Below, one piece after another: positions 44,727-56,309 of a DNA stretch of 64,000 nucleotides. Source of the stretch: Neopestalotiopsis rosae (taxonomy: Eukaryota; Ascomycota; Sordariomycetes; Amphisphaeriales; Sporocadaceae); assembly GCA_023078685.1 (NCBI GenBank), contig JALGAS010000001.1:7626001-7690000 (forward strand). Reading direction: 5' to 3'. The stretch's first letter is position 1; each line of letters begins with the position of its first letter. The translations under genes and the position numbers were made by a program. The notes beneath the pieces are model-generated. The model saw nothing but the letters and a program-made list of their open reading frames with translations. It was not told the DNA's origin and did no database searches.

Positions 44727-46959
44727 GGTGGTTCATGGTCCGGCTTGTCAGTCTATGTGTTGCCCAAGATGGTCAGTAAGTTGTGAACTTTTGGCGCGGG
44801 CGACGAGAAAGAAGGAACTAAAAAAAAAGTTTCAAAAGCTTTAGACTGAAGGAGCGACGCACTTCGTCGGCGGGGCAGGCGCGAACTTGGTATGGAGCCT
44901 GGCGCGCGCTGGAAGGTGGAATTTTTTCGGTCGCGACTGCCGACTATGTGAGGTAGTCGTTTGTTGTTCACAGGAAACTTTTCGCTGCGACAGGCCAGAA
45001 AAAGAGCTTGTTTTCCCCCCCAACTCGCTCTTGTCTCCCTGATTCGACGCCCAGTGAATCGAGAGTACCCGCTCGAGGGTAGCTTGACACGAGAGCGTCC
45101 TGCGATCGATGGAGGAGAAAAAGAAAAAAAAAATCAAAGGTCTGGCTTGGGTACAACCCAGCAGCTTAGGTATGTAGCTTGTGGTTGCTAGGCCAGACTA
45201 GACCAGGTACCAGGCGTGATGAGAACAAGGGAACTTGGTGTAGGTACCTCGTACTGACTGTGGGTGGGTGTCTTGAGTGCTGGTGGTCTGTGATGTGAGG
45301 TTCAATATTGGCTGGTGGTTGGTTGCGGTTAAGTGCCTTGTTCTTTGAGGGTGCGTGCAGTGATATGTGCACTGTAGCACAGGCAGGTTCGCTGAATAGG
45401 GTTGTTACCGGTAGTTGTAGTGGTAGTCGATTGATTTTGGCAGCGACCTGTAGTGCTAACACAGGCAGGTTCGCTGAATAGGGTTGTTACCGGTAGTTGT
45501 AGTGGTGGTCGATTAATTTTGGCAGCGACCTGTTGTGCTAACTAAGTGTACTGTAGCACAGGCAGGTCCGTCAAATAGGGCAGTTACCGGTAGCTGTAGT
45601 GGTGGTCGATTGATTTTGGCAGCGACCTCTTGTGCTAACCTAGCTGAGTGTCGTCTTTCGTCAAATAGGGCAGTTACCGGTAGTTGGAGTGGTGGTCGAT
45701 TGACTTTGGCAGCGACCTATTGTGCTAACCTAGCTGAGTGTCCTCTTTCGTCAAATAGGGCAGCTACCGGTAGCTATAATGGGGATCGATTGAATTTGGC
45801 AGCGGCCTAGTATGCTAGCGTGGCTGCTGTTTAGAGCTCTTTGCCCCAGGTTTGCTAGGCACCTCCCTCCCCACTGTTCATCAGCTTAGCAGCCTCTAAA
45901 CGTCCATGCCACTTCTGTTGGCTGCGTGTAAATCAACGGCCAGGCAGCGCAGAATGCTTGAACGGCAATTAGATGTGATCTTTGCAGCCTTCGACAAATT
46001 TACATAGGTCAGATATCTTAGAGAGGTCTCAACGCTGGAAATCACTTCTCAAGTCAACAGTAACTGCAGACAAAGTAATGTCAATGTTTGAGTTGAGGAT
46101 TGCGATGAATTTTCGAATGAAAATACAGACTTGTATTATTCACATTGAGGCATATAGGCCAAGAGAATTATCTAGTATTTAGACCTATCCGTGGGGCAGT
46201 TAAAGGCATTCACTTCCACGAAGTTATGTCGTCAAATGTGCCCTCAATTTCTTCATCCGGAGGTGTCCCCGTCTGGATCCCGTCTTGAGGTGGGATGGAA
46301 AAGTGTCTTTGACTGTCAACGGTGTCCGGTCAGGGGTTGGACGAAAAGGGGAAAAAGCAAACTTTGAGTTTGGGTAAAACCAGCTCATGAAGAATCGACA
46401 TTTCTTATTCTCTCATCCCTATCTGTAAGTGGTGGGGATTCATCACCTCCTGTAGGATGCGCACCAGTAAGGTTGCGTGCAGGAAGAAGAGCATTCACCC
46501 CTCGCGAATCGTGAAACTTTGTCAATCGACTGGTTGTCTGTCAAGCTGTCTGGATTATTCCAGATATCTAGGAGACTCAATTTGATGATCTATAGTGTGG
46601 TGGGGATACACTGCCGAATATAGGCACCGACATGAACTTTGCTATCACATCACTGCGAGAGGCCCTCTCGTTGACTCGAGAGACCCGCGAGTTCGCTCAC
46701 GAAATAAGAGGGTAGTGTTTGTGCATGCAGTACATGACAGGGCTGAGAAAAAGAAGCAAGCATTGAAGGGAGTGATGAAGTGGCGCCGGACATTGCAAAT
46801 ACAATCAACGGTGCAATGGGTACGTGCTCATACGCACATCTCAGCAAAGACACCCTGAAGTGTTTGCAAATATTTACCCAGCTGGAATGTGCGCCAAATA
46901 TCAGGTATGTCGACTTTGCGCTCAACGTTTATATCATATCTTCTGAGTAGATGCCTTTT
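44727..46959. other. 2.2 kb upstream of the Reb1-like gene, containing a minisatellite
   Basis: No gene recognised apart from the repeat array described separately. The first 400 bp upstream of the Reb1-like start should hold its promoter. The segment after 45840 has no clear features and runs into the 3' flank of the FMO gene. Confidence 0.5.
45372..45830. repeat. Five-copy imperfect tandem repeat (about 82-97 bp period)
   Basis: The shared core reads ACCGGTAG, then AGTGGTGGTCGATTGA, then TTTGGCAGCGACCT and TGTGCTAAC. The ACCGGTAG words start at 45407, 45489, 45586, 45676 and 45766, giving spacings of 82, 97, 90 and 90 bp. Copies 1 and 2 share one leader (ACAGGCAGGTTCGCTGAATA) and copies 4 and 5 another (CTAGCTGAGTGTC), so growth was by local duplication. 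The first four copies carry TTACCGG. The array lies 646-1,104 bp upstream of the Reb1-like start codon. It does not appear to be coding. Confidence 0.9.
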
Positions 46960-48495
46960 TCAAGCACCTGCTACCGCCACAGTCAATCGCAGGCCTTCTG
47001 GTATAAGTGGCTTTCCCTGGTCTTCGGCTGGATCAGTCTCTCTCCTCTTCTTCATCTCGGCCATGAAAAATTCATATCGCTCAAGCCATCTGCCATCAAC
47101 TCCCTTCATGGACTCATGACCCAACCTCTGCGCTTCCGCGTTGACCCATTCTAGGATGCCATTCATGTAAGGCACTTCTTTCCTCATGAGACTGTGAAAG
47201 GTCTTGTTTCCTTCCACCAGCCCAGCCTTGCGTTCGTTGTACTCTTGTCTCAGTATTTCCTGGCTGGGCAGAGCTGCTTTTCCGGCGAGGAAGCGAGACA
47301 CAACCTCGGCCTGGAAGTCAAACAAGGAAAAGGTCGAGGTGTAGTACGGAACACCGACAAAGATGAGTGTGGGATCTGGTATGTAGAAGATATCCTTGTG
47401 GAGATTGTGGGTAGTCAAACCATCTTTGCTGACCACGATATTGTTGTCAGCCTCTTCCGTGGGCACCGAGGGATCTTGCAGCGGCCCCAAGAATGGATAA
47501 GACGTGATGTATCCCGTCCCAAGTACAATGGCATCCACGCCGGCCAAAATAGTGCCATCTTGGAGCACCACGTCACCTGCGGCGGAATCTTCGTAGGGAA
47601 CAAACTTCTCGATCCCTCCAACTCTCTCTGCCCCTGGAGGTAGCAAGCTCGCTGGAATATCGAATTGTCCATCCCTGGAACTCTGATACACTTTTTTGGC
47701 GACGGCGTTGCTCTCCCGGACGATATCGAGCGACGAGACACCGGCCCCGATGACAAAGACGGTCTTGTCCTTGAACGGCTCTGGGGACCGGTACCGCTTG
47801 CTGTGCGAGATACTCTCTGGGTGGCGTTCTTTCCACTCCTTGAGCCCAGGGAGATCCGGGATCTTAGGCTCATGGTAGTGACCACTCGCCACAATGACAG
47901 CGTCAAACTCCCATCGTCGTCCCAGAAACTCGTAGTCGGAGCCCGTTTTGCGTAGTGTCCGGGTCCTTACCACCCACTTGCCGCTCTTGATATCCTTCGT
48001 TATACTGTCGACGCTCGTGTCGAACAACACGTGCTCGTTAGCGCCACTGTATATAGAAAGATCTCTGATGTATTGGTCGATACGATCCTGGCTGACGAAA
48101 TCCGGTGTGCCTTCTGGCCAGTTCAGCAGTGTACTTCTCATCAAGGTGGTCGGCACATTGTTTCGAAGCCCCTTGTAACACGGCCCGGGAGGAGCATGTT
48201 CGACAGAAACGTCTTCAAAAGATTTGGATTTTACAGTCGATTTCTTAGCCTGAGATGTGATGAGATGACCTTGAGTTGGCTGTGGAGCTCGAATATTGGG
48301 ATAGTCTGGCTCGTTGGCGACCCTGTCATCATAATGCCAGACGCCCCCGACTTGACTCGATCTCTCAAAGACGGTAGGTTTGATACCTTGGCGAAGCAAG
48401 TGAGCAGCTGACGTAATGCCGCTGATACCAGCGCCAATAACGGCAACATCACTAATGCTCTGCAGCGATTGATCAATACGGTCAAGTGAACCCAT
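46960..48495 (-). CDS. Flavin-containing monooxygenase (FMO1-like)
   Basis: 511 residues, no introns. The start is the ATG at 48495; the open frame begins upstream with a GTG only. The FAD motif is VAVIGAGISGI near the N-terminus, followed by VFERSSQVGGVW. The NADPH motif is VFVIGAGVSSLDI, preceded by SHSKRYRSPEPF in the position of the FMO identifying sequence. VLGTGYITSYPFL is the usual ATG-containing segment of FMOs. Relatives oxygenate sulfur or nitrogen nucleophiles; yeast Fmo1 oxidises thiols. It lies next to an anion permease and a TauD-like dioxygenase, so a role in sulfur compound handling is plausible but inferred. It could equally be a general detoxifying FMO. Confidence 0.88.
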   Translation of the reverse strand: MGSLDRIDQSLQSISDVAVIGAGISGITSAAHLLRQGIKPTVFERSSQVGGVWHYDDRVANEPDYPNIRAPQPTQGHLITSQAKKSTVKSKSFEDVSVEHAPPGPCYKGLRNNVPTTLMRSTLLNWPEGTPDFVSQDRIDQYIRDLSIYSGANEHVLFDTSVDSITKDIKSGKWVVRTRTLRKTGSDYEFLGRRWEFDAVIVASGHYHEPKIPDLPGLKEWKERHPESISHSKRYRSPEPFKDKTVFVIGAGVSSLDIVRESNAVAKKVYQSSRDGQFDIPASLLPPGAERVGGIEKFVPYEDSAAGDVVLQDGTILAGVDAIVLGTGYITSYPFLGPLQDPSVPTEEADNNIVVSKDGLTTHNLHKDIFYIPDPTLIFVGVPYYTSTFSLFDFQAEVVSRFLAGKAALPSQEILRQEYNERKAGLVEGNKTFHSLMRKEVPYMNGILEWVNAEAQRLGHESMKGVDGRWLERYEFFMAEMKKRRETDPAEDQGKPLIPEGLRLTVAVAGA

Positions 48496-49045
48496 TGCTG
48501 CGACTATGTCAAAGATTTTTTCGTTCACACTTGAAGAAGCAGAAACAAGGTTTTAAATCACTCGGATTGAAATATTAAGAGCGGATGCGTCGGCCAGGAA
48601 TCAGCAGACGTTAACTCCGACTCAGAAGCCAACTCATGTAAGGGCGCAGTGATTGCTAAGTGCAGATGACCTCAAATTGCACTACAATTACGTGCTCCGC
48701 GCATATGGCTTGGATGGCCCCAGCTGTCTCCATTAATGTACCTGGACCATGAGTTGTGGCACAGCAACCCCTCTATCTCCATAGGTTTAGAGATAGAATA
48801 TAGGCATATGTAGATAATGAATCGCATGATGGGATGACCATGTTGGTTGTTGGCGGGTAAGTATGTTGGTGGCAGCCTACCATATTCCTCAGCAAGGGTG
48901 GGTCAAGTTATGAAAAGCGGTTCAGCTGTTTGGAACTCTTTGCTGTGTCGTAATTTCAAGAGTGTATTTGTATTCTTGGCAGTGTACTATTTAGCATGCT
49001 ATGAAGCTCTGGATTAAAGTAAGAATGGCATCAACGGGGCCATAT
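48496..49045. other. Spacer between FMO promoter and MFS permease 3' end
   Basis: No coding signal recognised. It carries the promoter of the FMO gene and the 3' flank of the permease gene; both are on the minus strand. Confidence 0.4.
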
Positions 49046-50661
49046 TCAACCCTCGGTCTCTTGAGCCCGCAATTTTTTCGCCCTCTCCTTCCTATGTAGC
49101 ACCCTGATCGTTAGGGCAGTGGCAATCATTCCCGCAGCAACAAATACCATTGTGATGAATCCTTTCTGGTAACGAGGAGACTCAACCTGCTGCCAAATCA
49201 GTAGTGGCAGCCATGCTTGAACAACATAGGCCATCTCGTTCATGGTTCCCACGACGAGTGCTCTCTCCTCATTGTCATCACTACAAATCTCGTGCGCCCA
49301 TGCCATGTTGATTCCAGAGATGCCACCACCAATTGAGCCAAGTATGAGACAGGTCCATTTCCACCCGTTCGGTATGTTCCAAGCAGCCATGCTTGAATTG
49401 GTGATGATGTTGACGACGCCGGAAAACACGATACACGGCCAACGTTCGCCGCGAAATACTGTATCAGAAGTCCATGCATAAATCAGTGTGAAGATGATCT
49501 GAACCGCGGGTGCCAAGGTAGGGTACGAGTTGACGGCTGAAACTGGATAGCCCTCGCTCTTGAGCCACAAAGCAAAGACTGGTTGGCTTCCATAGTTTGA
49601 GCCGTTGTTGAAAAGCACGTAGAGTAAGGTAAGCAGATAAATATGCCAGCTGCTAAAAATCTTCTTGAACTTGGCTTTGCTGTACCTTCCACGGTTCGCA
49701 CGGCCTTCCAATTCCATGCGTCTCTTGGCCAATTCGATCTCTTCTGGTTTCAACCACCACGCCCGTGTGATTTCAGGGACGTCGGGAAAGAAGAAGAACC
49801 CGGCAATGGCGATTGGCAGGCTGATTATGGTGTTCACAATGAACAGCCACTGCCAGCCTCTATACCCGTGAACGTCGTTCAGTCTGTACGTCGCCGTCAT
49901 CAAGTAACCCGAGAACATGGTGCCAATCGAGCTGGACATGTGGAAGATGCAGGAGCGTTTTGCGAGCTCGTCTTTGCGATACCACGAGCCAATGATGTAT
50001 TGCATGCCAGGGTAGAAGGCGGACTCAGCCAACCCAATGAAGAACCGTAAAACATATATCTGAGTGGCTGTGGTGCATTTTGACAGCGAAATGGTCAAGA
50101 CTGCCCAAGTGACCTCGCAAGCAGGTATCCAAATAGACGGCCGGATCTTGGTGAGTAACATGTTACTGTTAAGTATCAGCAAATGGACACGAATTCCTTT
50201 CGATGCTGTGAGAACCAACCTGGGAATCTCTCCAATGACATATCCTACTGTCCAACAAGTGATCATATAGTTGAGTTGGTTGCCATAGAGACCCAGATCC
50301 TCTTTCATCCCCGAGACAAAAGCAGAATTCACGTTCACTTGGTCGAGATACTTGATGAAGTAACCTAGATCGTCATCGTCAGTCTTAGAAGGCCAATGAA
50401 ATTTCTTCTGCCATCACACATACCGAGAGATGCAAATGTCAATATAACAGCATCGAGCTTGAACAAGAATCTTCGCTCCTCAGGCGACTTGTCAAAGGTA
50501 TCCCAAACATAGGAGCGCCATGTCTTCTTTGGTGTCTGGAGCACTGGCACTGCCTCCTGAGTTCTGGAGCCAACATCATCGTCGCTTGTCGCCGAGGCCG
50601 TACCCTCGGCAGTCGGCTTCTCGTCCATGACGACAACACCGGATCCGAGCTTCGAAGCCAT
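49046..50661 (-). CDS. Dal5/Soa1-type anion:cation symporter (MFS)
   Basis: Plasma-membrane carrier of 500 residues; exons 50661-50424, 50364-50220 and 50165-49046. The first junction yields SLGYFIKYLDQVNVNSAFVSG, the expected first helix of the family. The second intron (54 bp, frame-preserving) is accepted because splicing restores GEIPSNMLLTKIRPS, a highly typical stretch. RFFIGLAESAFYPGMQYIIGSWY and the C-terminal HRKERAKKLRAQE are also typical. The anion:cation symporter family carries allantoate, nicotinate, pantothenate and, in yeast Soa1 and Seo1 relatives, sulfonates or methionine sulfoxide. Divergent pairing with a TauD/Jlp1-like dioxygenase makes an organosulfonate the best guess. 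The frame runs two codons past 50661 only through a GTG, so the ATG at 50661 is used. Confidence 0.9.
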
Positions 50662-51714
50662 CACGTCGTAACTGTGAGTATTGAGGCACTGCTTCTTTTT
50701 TTGCTGACCAACCTCAATGTCGTGATAGAATTTCGTATGAAGCCCCTGGATTCACGCCATCACAATCAAAGACAAAGCCGTGCACTCAATAGCTTTTGTA
50801 CCTCCTTGTTGTGGAGACATCTAGATGTCTGTTCCCAACTCCTTATCTTCTATAATGAGATATGCATGCGCAGCAGGATGGCAACAGGCCTGGATATCAT
50901 GTTCCCAAGGCACTCATGGGTACTTCGTATGCAATATCTAGTCGATTTCACCCGCGGCCATGGCGCTATCACACGCCACCCAACCGGCATCGCTTCCGCA
51001 TTTGCTGTTGTGCGGCGGCGCGACCCAGAACGAGCAATGAAGCATCGCGCAATTGTCAGATGTGGGACACTCTGGTGGACAACTTCCCGGCCGAGATCCC
51101 TACGTTCATGCTTGAACGCGGGGTAGTGTCAATATCTGCGGAGGTTGAGGCTCGTAATGTGACTATCTGCCATGGATCACATCACCTGCAAGCTATATCG
51201 CGTCATGGCCCCTCTTCCTGGGTGACCACTCATATATGATCAAGTCCCAAAACGTTCGACTATGTCGTCGCATCATTGCTCTAGCTTATGGCGAATCCTT
51301 TGAATACTCCAATCCAAAGCCTCAATCAAACATTTATGGCTGGTAGCAGTGCTTACATCCCGCATTATCGTGTATGCCGGGAATCTCTCCCCCCATCGAA
51401 CATGTCCACTCTCGTTTACGACAGCTTGCCGGACATTGACTTCTAATCGCCTCCTCAATTTGATTGGAAATAGCCTCGGACATAGGAGAATAGTACCTAA
51501 TGTGCAATATCGCCCTATCGAGCATGACAAATGGGCAGAGTAATTCCCCCACTCGATGAAACCATCATATGACGAGATGTCGCGGGAGCAGTTGAGTATA
51601 AGAGAAGTGCAGCGATGGATCCGATCCTGCTTTTGTGTAAATTGGTATCATCGGAGTACTACCATTTGAAGAATAATAAAACAATTCAATTCCATAAGCA
51701 AATAACACACAGTC
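50662..51714. promoter_or_regulatory. Divergent promoter of permease and TauD-like dioxygenase
   Basis: Just over 1 kb with no gene seen. TATAAGAG at 51597-51604 is a good TATA candidate for the dioxygenase (about 110 bp before its ATG). ATGGCGCTAT at about 50960 differs by one base from the Neurospora CYS3 sulfur-control consensus ATGRYRYCAT; this may be chance. Confidence 0.45.
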
Positions 51715-53096
51715 ATGGCTCCAGCACCAATTGACGAACGCATAGTCGACGTAGCGCCGGCCAGGAAGGACACCCTCGGCTTGCCGGAGCCGACCTTGGC
51801 ACGTCTGCAGAAAGCCGGCATTGATCTGTCGCAAGGCTATCCATACCGGCCATCCCGACCGCTGTTCCTAGATGATGTCTACAAGATTCGCAGCGAGGAA
51901 TGGAAGCACGATGAAGCAGGCGCTCGGGCTGATAAGTCCAAGAGCGCTCTGCTCTCTGCTGCCACCAAAGTCACGGACCTGACGACTCATATTGGCACAG
52001 AGATTGAGGGTCTCCAGCTCAAAGATTTGACAGACCAGCAGAAGGATGAACTAGCCCTGCTCATCGCGGAAAGGAGTGTTGTTTTCTTCCGTAACCAGGA
52101 CCTTAGCCCTCAGCAACAATTGGCATTGGGCAAGTACTATGGCGAGGTTGAAGTACATGTATGTTGTCCCAGAGCCTAAGATACTGATTCGTCGAGTTTC
52201 ATAGATGGCTGACTTGATTATGGTAAACAGCCACAAGTTCCTCAAGTGCCCGGTAACCTCGGAGTGACGGTGATATGGCCCGCGCTTCAAGCCACGGAGC
52301 GTACCGCCAACTTCCGCAACCCCGGCGGCGCCTCGCGTTGGCACACTGACTTGGTGCATGAACTGCAACCGGCCGGAATTACGCATCTCCACAACGACAC
52401 AGTCCCACCGACCGGTGGTGACACCCTCTGGGCTTCTGGCTACAGCGCATATGAGAAGCTTTCCCCTGACTTCCGCAAGATTATCGATGGCAAATATGCT
52501 GTCTACCGATCCGCACACCCGTACCTTGACCGCGAAAACCCCGAGGCTGGCCCCAAGTATAGTATGTCCTTCCTCCCGAGACATTTACATCCACACTCAA
52601 AAGTCTCAACTATTCCGAGTGGCCTGGACTGTTGCTCACAATCCTTTTAGTCGAGCGCGTTCACCCACTCGTGCGTGTCCACCCCGCCACTGGCTGGAAG
52701 GCGCTTTGGGTTAACCGTGCCATGACTGACCGCATTGTTGGTCTCGACAAAGCCGAAAGTGATGTGATCCTCAACTATCTGTATGATGTATACGAAAAGA
52801 ACGTGGACATACAGGTACGGTTCAAGTGGACGCCCGGAACGTCTGCGCTTTGGGACAATCGGTGAGTGATGCAACCTGCTGATACAATAATTCCTTTGAA
52901 ACATTCTAATCGCAATATTTACAGCATCACAATCCACAATGCCAGCTGGGACTATGGTGGCCACTACCCCCGCCATGGAACGAGGGTCACTACACTCGGA
53001 GAGAAGCCGTTTTTCAAACCTGATGCGCCCACTAGACGTCAAGCTTTGGGGCTGCTGGATGAAAATGAGCTTCCATCTGATGGGCCTGCGAACTAG
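51715..53096 (+). CDS. TauD/Jlp1-like 2-oxoglutarate, Fe(II)-dependent sulfonate dioxygenase
   Basis: 385 residues; exons 51715-52158, 52231-52561, 52651-52861 and 52925-53096, all phases closing. The Fe(II) facial triad is visible: SRWHTDLVHE supplies His-x-Asp, and the distal His comes in RITIHNASWDY, a motif created by the last splice. GGDTLWASGYSAYEKLS and HPATGWKALWVN are typical of fungal TauD, and an Arg near the C-terminus (RHGTRVTTLGEKPF) should hold 2-oxoglutarate. Relatives such as yeast Jlp1 cleave taurine, isethionate or other alkyl sulfonates to an aldehyde and sulfite; some fungal members act on aryloxyalkanoates, so the substrate is not certain. Pairing with a Dal5/Soa1-type permease supports sulfonate use as a sulfur source. 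Confidence 0.93.
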
Positions 53097-56000
53097 CTCT
53101 GGAGTATCATGAACCGTAAATGATGATGATGCTGATGGTATTCTTGTATCCAGCGCTTATCAATGATATTCCAACATGTATTCGCAAATCGCTGATTGGA
53201 TGTTGATGTGATCCTACCATGCTTTTTTCAATACGTTGCTTTCCCATCTGGAGAAACGAATAGGTCAATGGCAACGTTGCACGCTTGGTTAGTCTGAGAT
53301 TGCATAGTACGAGGCGACAGTCTCGATATACCTCCCTATGCTTGTAAGATTTCAAGCAGCCCTATCATCACCTTAGAAATTTTATCATATCTCCCACCAA
53401 GACATGAAGAGATATGACTTTCACCGTGCTCCAGCCACAATGCCTATCCGGGAACGGAGCCTCGGCCCGGTCCGCCATATAGAAGTTGAAGGAGATCAGC
53501 ATTCTCTTGCCTACAAAAGGACAGCGATCAAAATTACTATCTCGTTGAATTATCTTTGAATATATTGCCAATCACACATCGAGATAAAACTCGCGCCTGA
53601 ATCCAGTGCACATTCGGCTCCTGGATTTGATGCTGAGGCTGTCTGAGAAAGCCTGGACGCGCGTTCGACGATGGAAAGCAAACATGACAACGTTGCACCA
53701 GATGCACCATACGTTTAGAAAGCCAAAGGACAGTTTTGCTTCATTCACAGTCTCTATAGGGCATACGTATATCTCTTAGATAGCGGTGAACGTATTATTC
53801 ACGTCGCATCAGTTCGCACCAGCGCGGGTAAGTTCAACGGAACCACTAACGCACTGTGCGGACATGAGAAAAATGCAATAAGTAGAATCGCGTCAAATCA
53901 CGGGTCAGTCATACCAAACAAGCCAGCAATTCATTGAGCGCGTTACATATGTAGTTTTACACAGATACTTGCATCAGTCTGCGTGGCGCGCCTATTGTGG
54001 CAAATGCTGCCTAGCCGCCGGCTGGTTCTGTACGCGTTGCGACCTGCTTCCGTGGCGGTTGGCCGAATGTAACCGTGTCAGTTAATACTAACAGGTAAAA
54101 ATCCTGTAATGGTAAGTATTAAAATTAAAAATTGACTACGATTCGTGCAACTTTATACAATGCAACATGAAGGGTCCACAATGCCGGATGTATTTCCATG
54201 GCATTTTTGCACAATACCATGTTCTCGGTTTAGGGGACAGGCGCCAAGCAGTGCCCCGTCAGGCAGGCGAACGGTTTGTACTCTGTATAAGGAGACATCA
54301 AGACTCTGGCTTTCTGCCAAGACCTTTTCAGGGTCATGTCTAGATCAGTACAATCATGCTTGGCAAGAGATTTCTGAAGAGCCAAAGTTACATTCGGTGA
54401 CAAGTGTACCGTGTCGTTGAAACATTTTCGCCAAAAACTGCCAAAGATGCAAACACTGCTTGCGCGGCGGGAACCCCACACGGATACGATGGAAAAAATA
54501 GGTCTATTGCTTGTACTTCCCATCCACTAAAGAGCTCAGACTTGTATACTGGGTCTATAGGGCAAGTGATAGGTGAAGCAGGAAAACAAGATTCGACAAC
54601 AAAACGTTCACATGATGATCAGAATGCGCCCGATAATGTGGAATACTCCTGATTTAGAGAACTGGCGGTGATAAACAATCGCAGCTTCATACCATGATTG
54701 GCAGGGCTTCGCAGCAAGTATGCACCGATGTATGTACGCATTCATGGGGGAAGTCCTGCATGAGTGTGGCTCGTGGACCAGCAGTGGCGTCTGCAGTCAT
54801 CACTCGTAAATTAGTCTTTGCATACCCTCTCAATGAGTTGTGCCCTATGAAAATGCATGTATTACCACCCGTGTCGTTCTTTTATTCAATAGAAGGTGTA
54901 ATCCTTGCAACGACGGCCACCCATAACTTATCCACCCTGCACAGACACCCAATCAACAACGCATTATTTCAAAGTTCCAATCCATTGAATACAGTTAACG
55001 GTCCGCTTTTAGAGCCCACTTCTCAATTTTGAATGCCGGCACGCTTTGTATGAGCCGGGATGCACTGGCCGGATGGACCATTAAACGGCATAAATCCGGA
55101 TCCGACGTGCTCCACGCGAGTTGATGGATGGCAACAAAAAGTACGAAATATCGAATCGAGACTTGAGAGAGGTCAACAGAAGAAACATGCTCAACCCGGA
55201 CAAACCGGAGCATCGCCTCGGAATTTCCCACAGATAAGCTCAACCTCACAGGGGATGCTAACCATTCACGATTTCTCCGAAGAGCCCCGGGCCGGGGGTA
55301 GAAAATGCAAGGTACTGGGATCTGAACGCACCGCTTTGGCTTCAACAGTACCTCTGTGAGCATATTTCTTGGAGATTCTTAGCACTACTGCATGGGCAAC
55401 CTACGACCTACAGATGTGCCGGCAAGCAGGAGCAGCACCTGAAGCGCGCACACTGCAGGCGCACTACAGCGCGACAGGAAACGGCAGACAGCGAAAAACT
55501 GACGATCCTCTGCTTTGACCTTTTCGACTCCAGGCTGTCGGCTCCACGCTGAGATTCCATCGCGGCTACCCACATCGCTGTTCCGCAGAACGTAACTGGT
55601 CAGATGCCATTGGTGGATTGTATGATCGCCATGCGCGGAAACAATCGCGGGCCCACGGCAAACAAGCTGGCTCGGCTGCTTCCAATCAGGACTCAAGCGA
55701 AATTACTTCGCTGACAATTTCGGTCGTCGGATCGCCAGGGTCCCCCCTAAACCCCAGAGCCAGACGAACCAGATCAGCGGCGGCTCGTGCGACTTACAAG
55801 ATAAAAAAGATATTGTATAAAATTAGACCGGCGGTATGGGAACAAGAACATAGAATTATACTAGCTCGCGGAGCCGCTCCCCTGGCAGCTACATATGCAC
55901 TGAAACGTGAGACCCTGCGAAGGTCATTGGGCACGGGTCCGGTTTGCAGATCTACTATTGAATTCGCTCATGTAGCTTAACCCTCCTCAAATGTCACGGT

Positions 56001-56309
56001 AACATCACGATCAAGGAAACACCGCTGACTTTAACTGCAGACTTTGACTTTTAATGTGCTGAAGGCCACGCGTTCCTGCATGGACATGGCCAAGAAGCTG
56101 GTCGATATCTGACAGTAGCTCAACTGTGCGTTTAACAATGCTTCTTACTGGAGCATCGTACTACCATAGCCGCGCGTTCCACGATGAGGACTTGTAGATG
56201 TATAGTCAATATAAATACTGCTGGATTTATGGTGAGAATCAGTTAATGAGACGAATCCAAGATCATCAGCAACTACTCTCGTTACTCGTCTTGGGACTTT
56301 GCCTAGACA
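53097..56309. other. 3.2 kb intergenic region
   Basis: Nothing coding was recognised on either strand. Short open frames at 54145-54420, 55060-55359 and 55618-55980 have no domain, no intron logic and no ATG context worth noting. The last few hundred bases should be the promoter of the peroxidase gene. Confidence 0.45.

Noticed and set aside
45535..45810. Open frame across three copies of the tandem repeat giving 30-residue repeats
   Set aside because: Copies 1-2 and 2-3 are spaced 82 and 97 bp, so the frame holds only over the 90 bp copies. No promoter or splice logic was seen, and the composition follows the DNA repeat.
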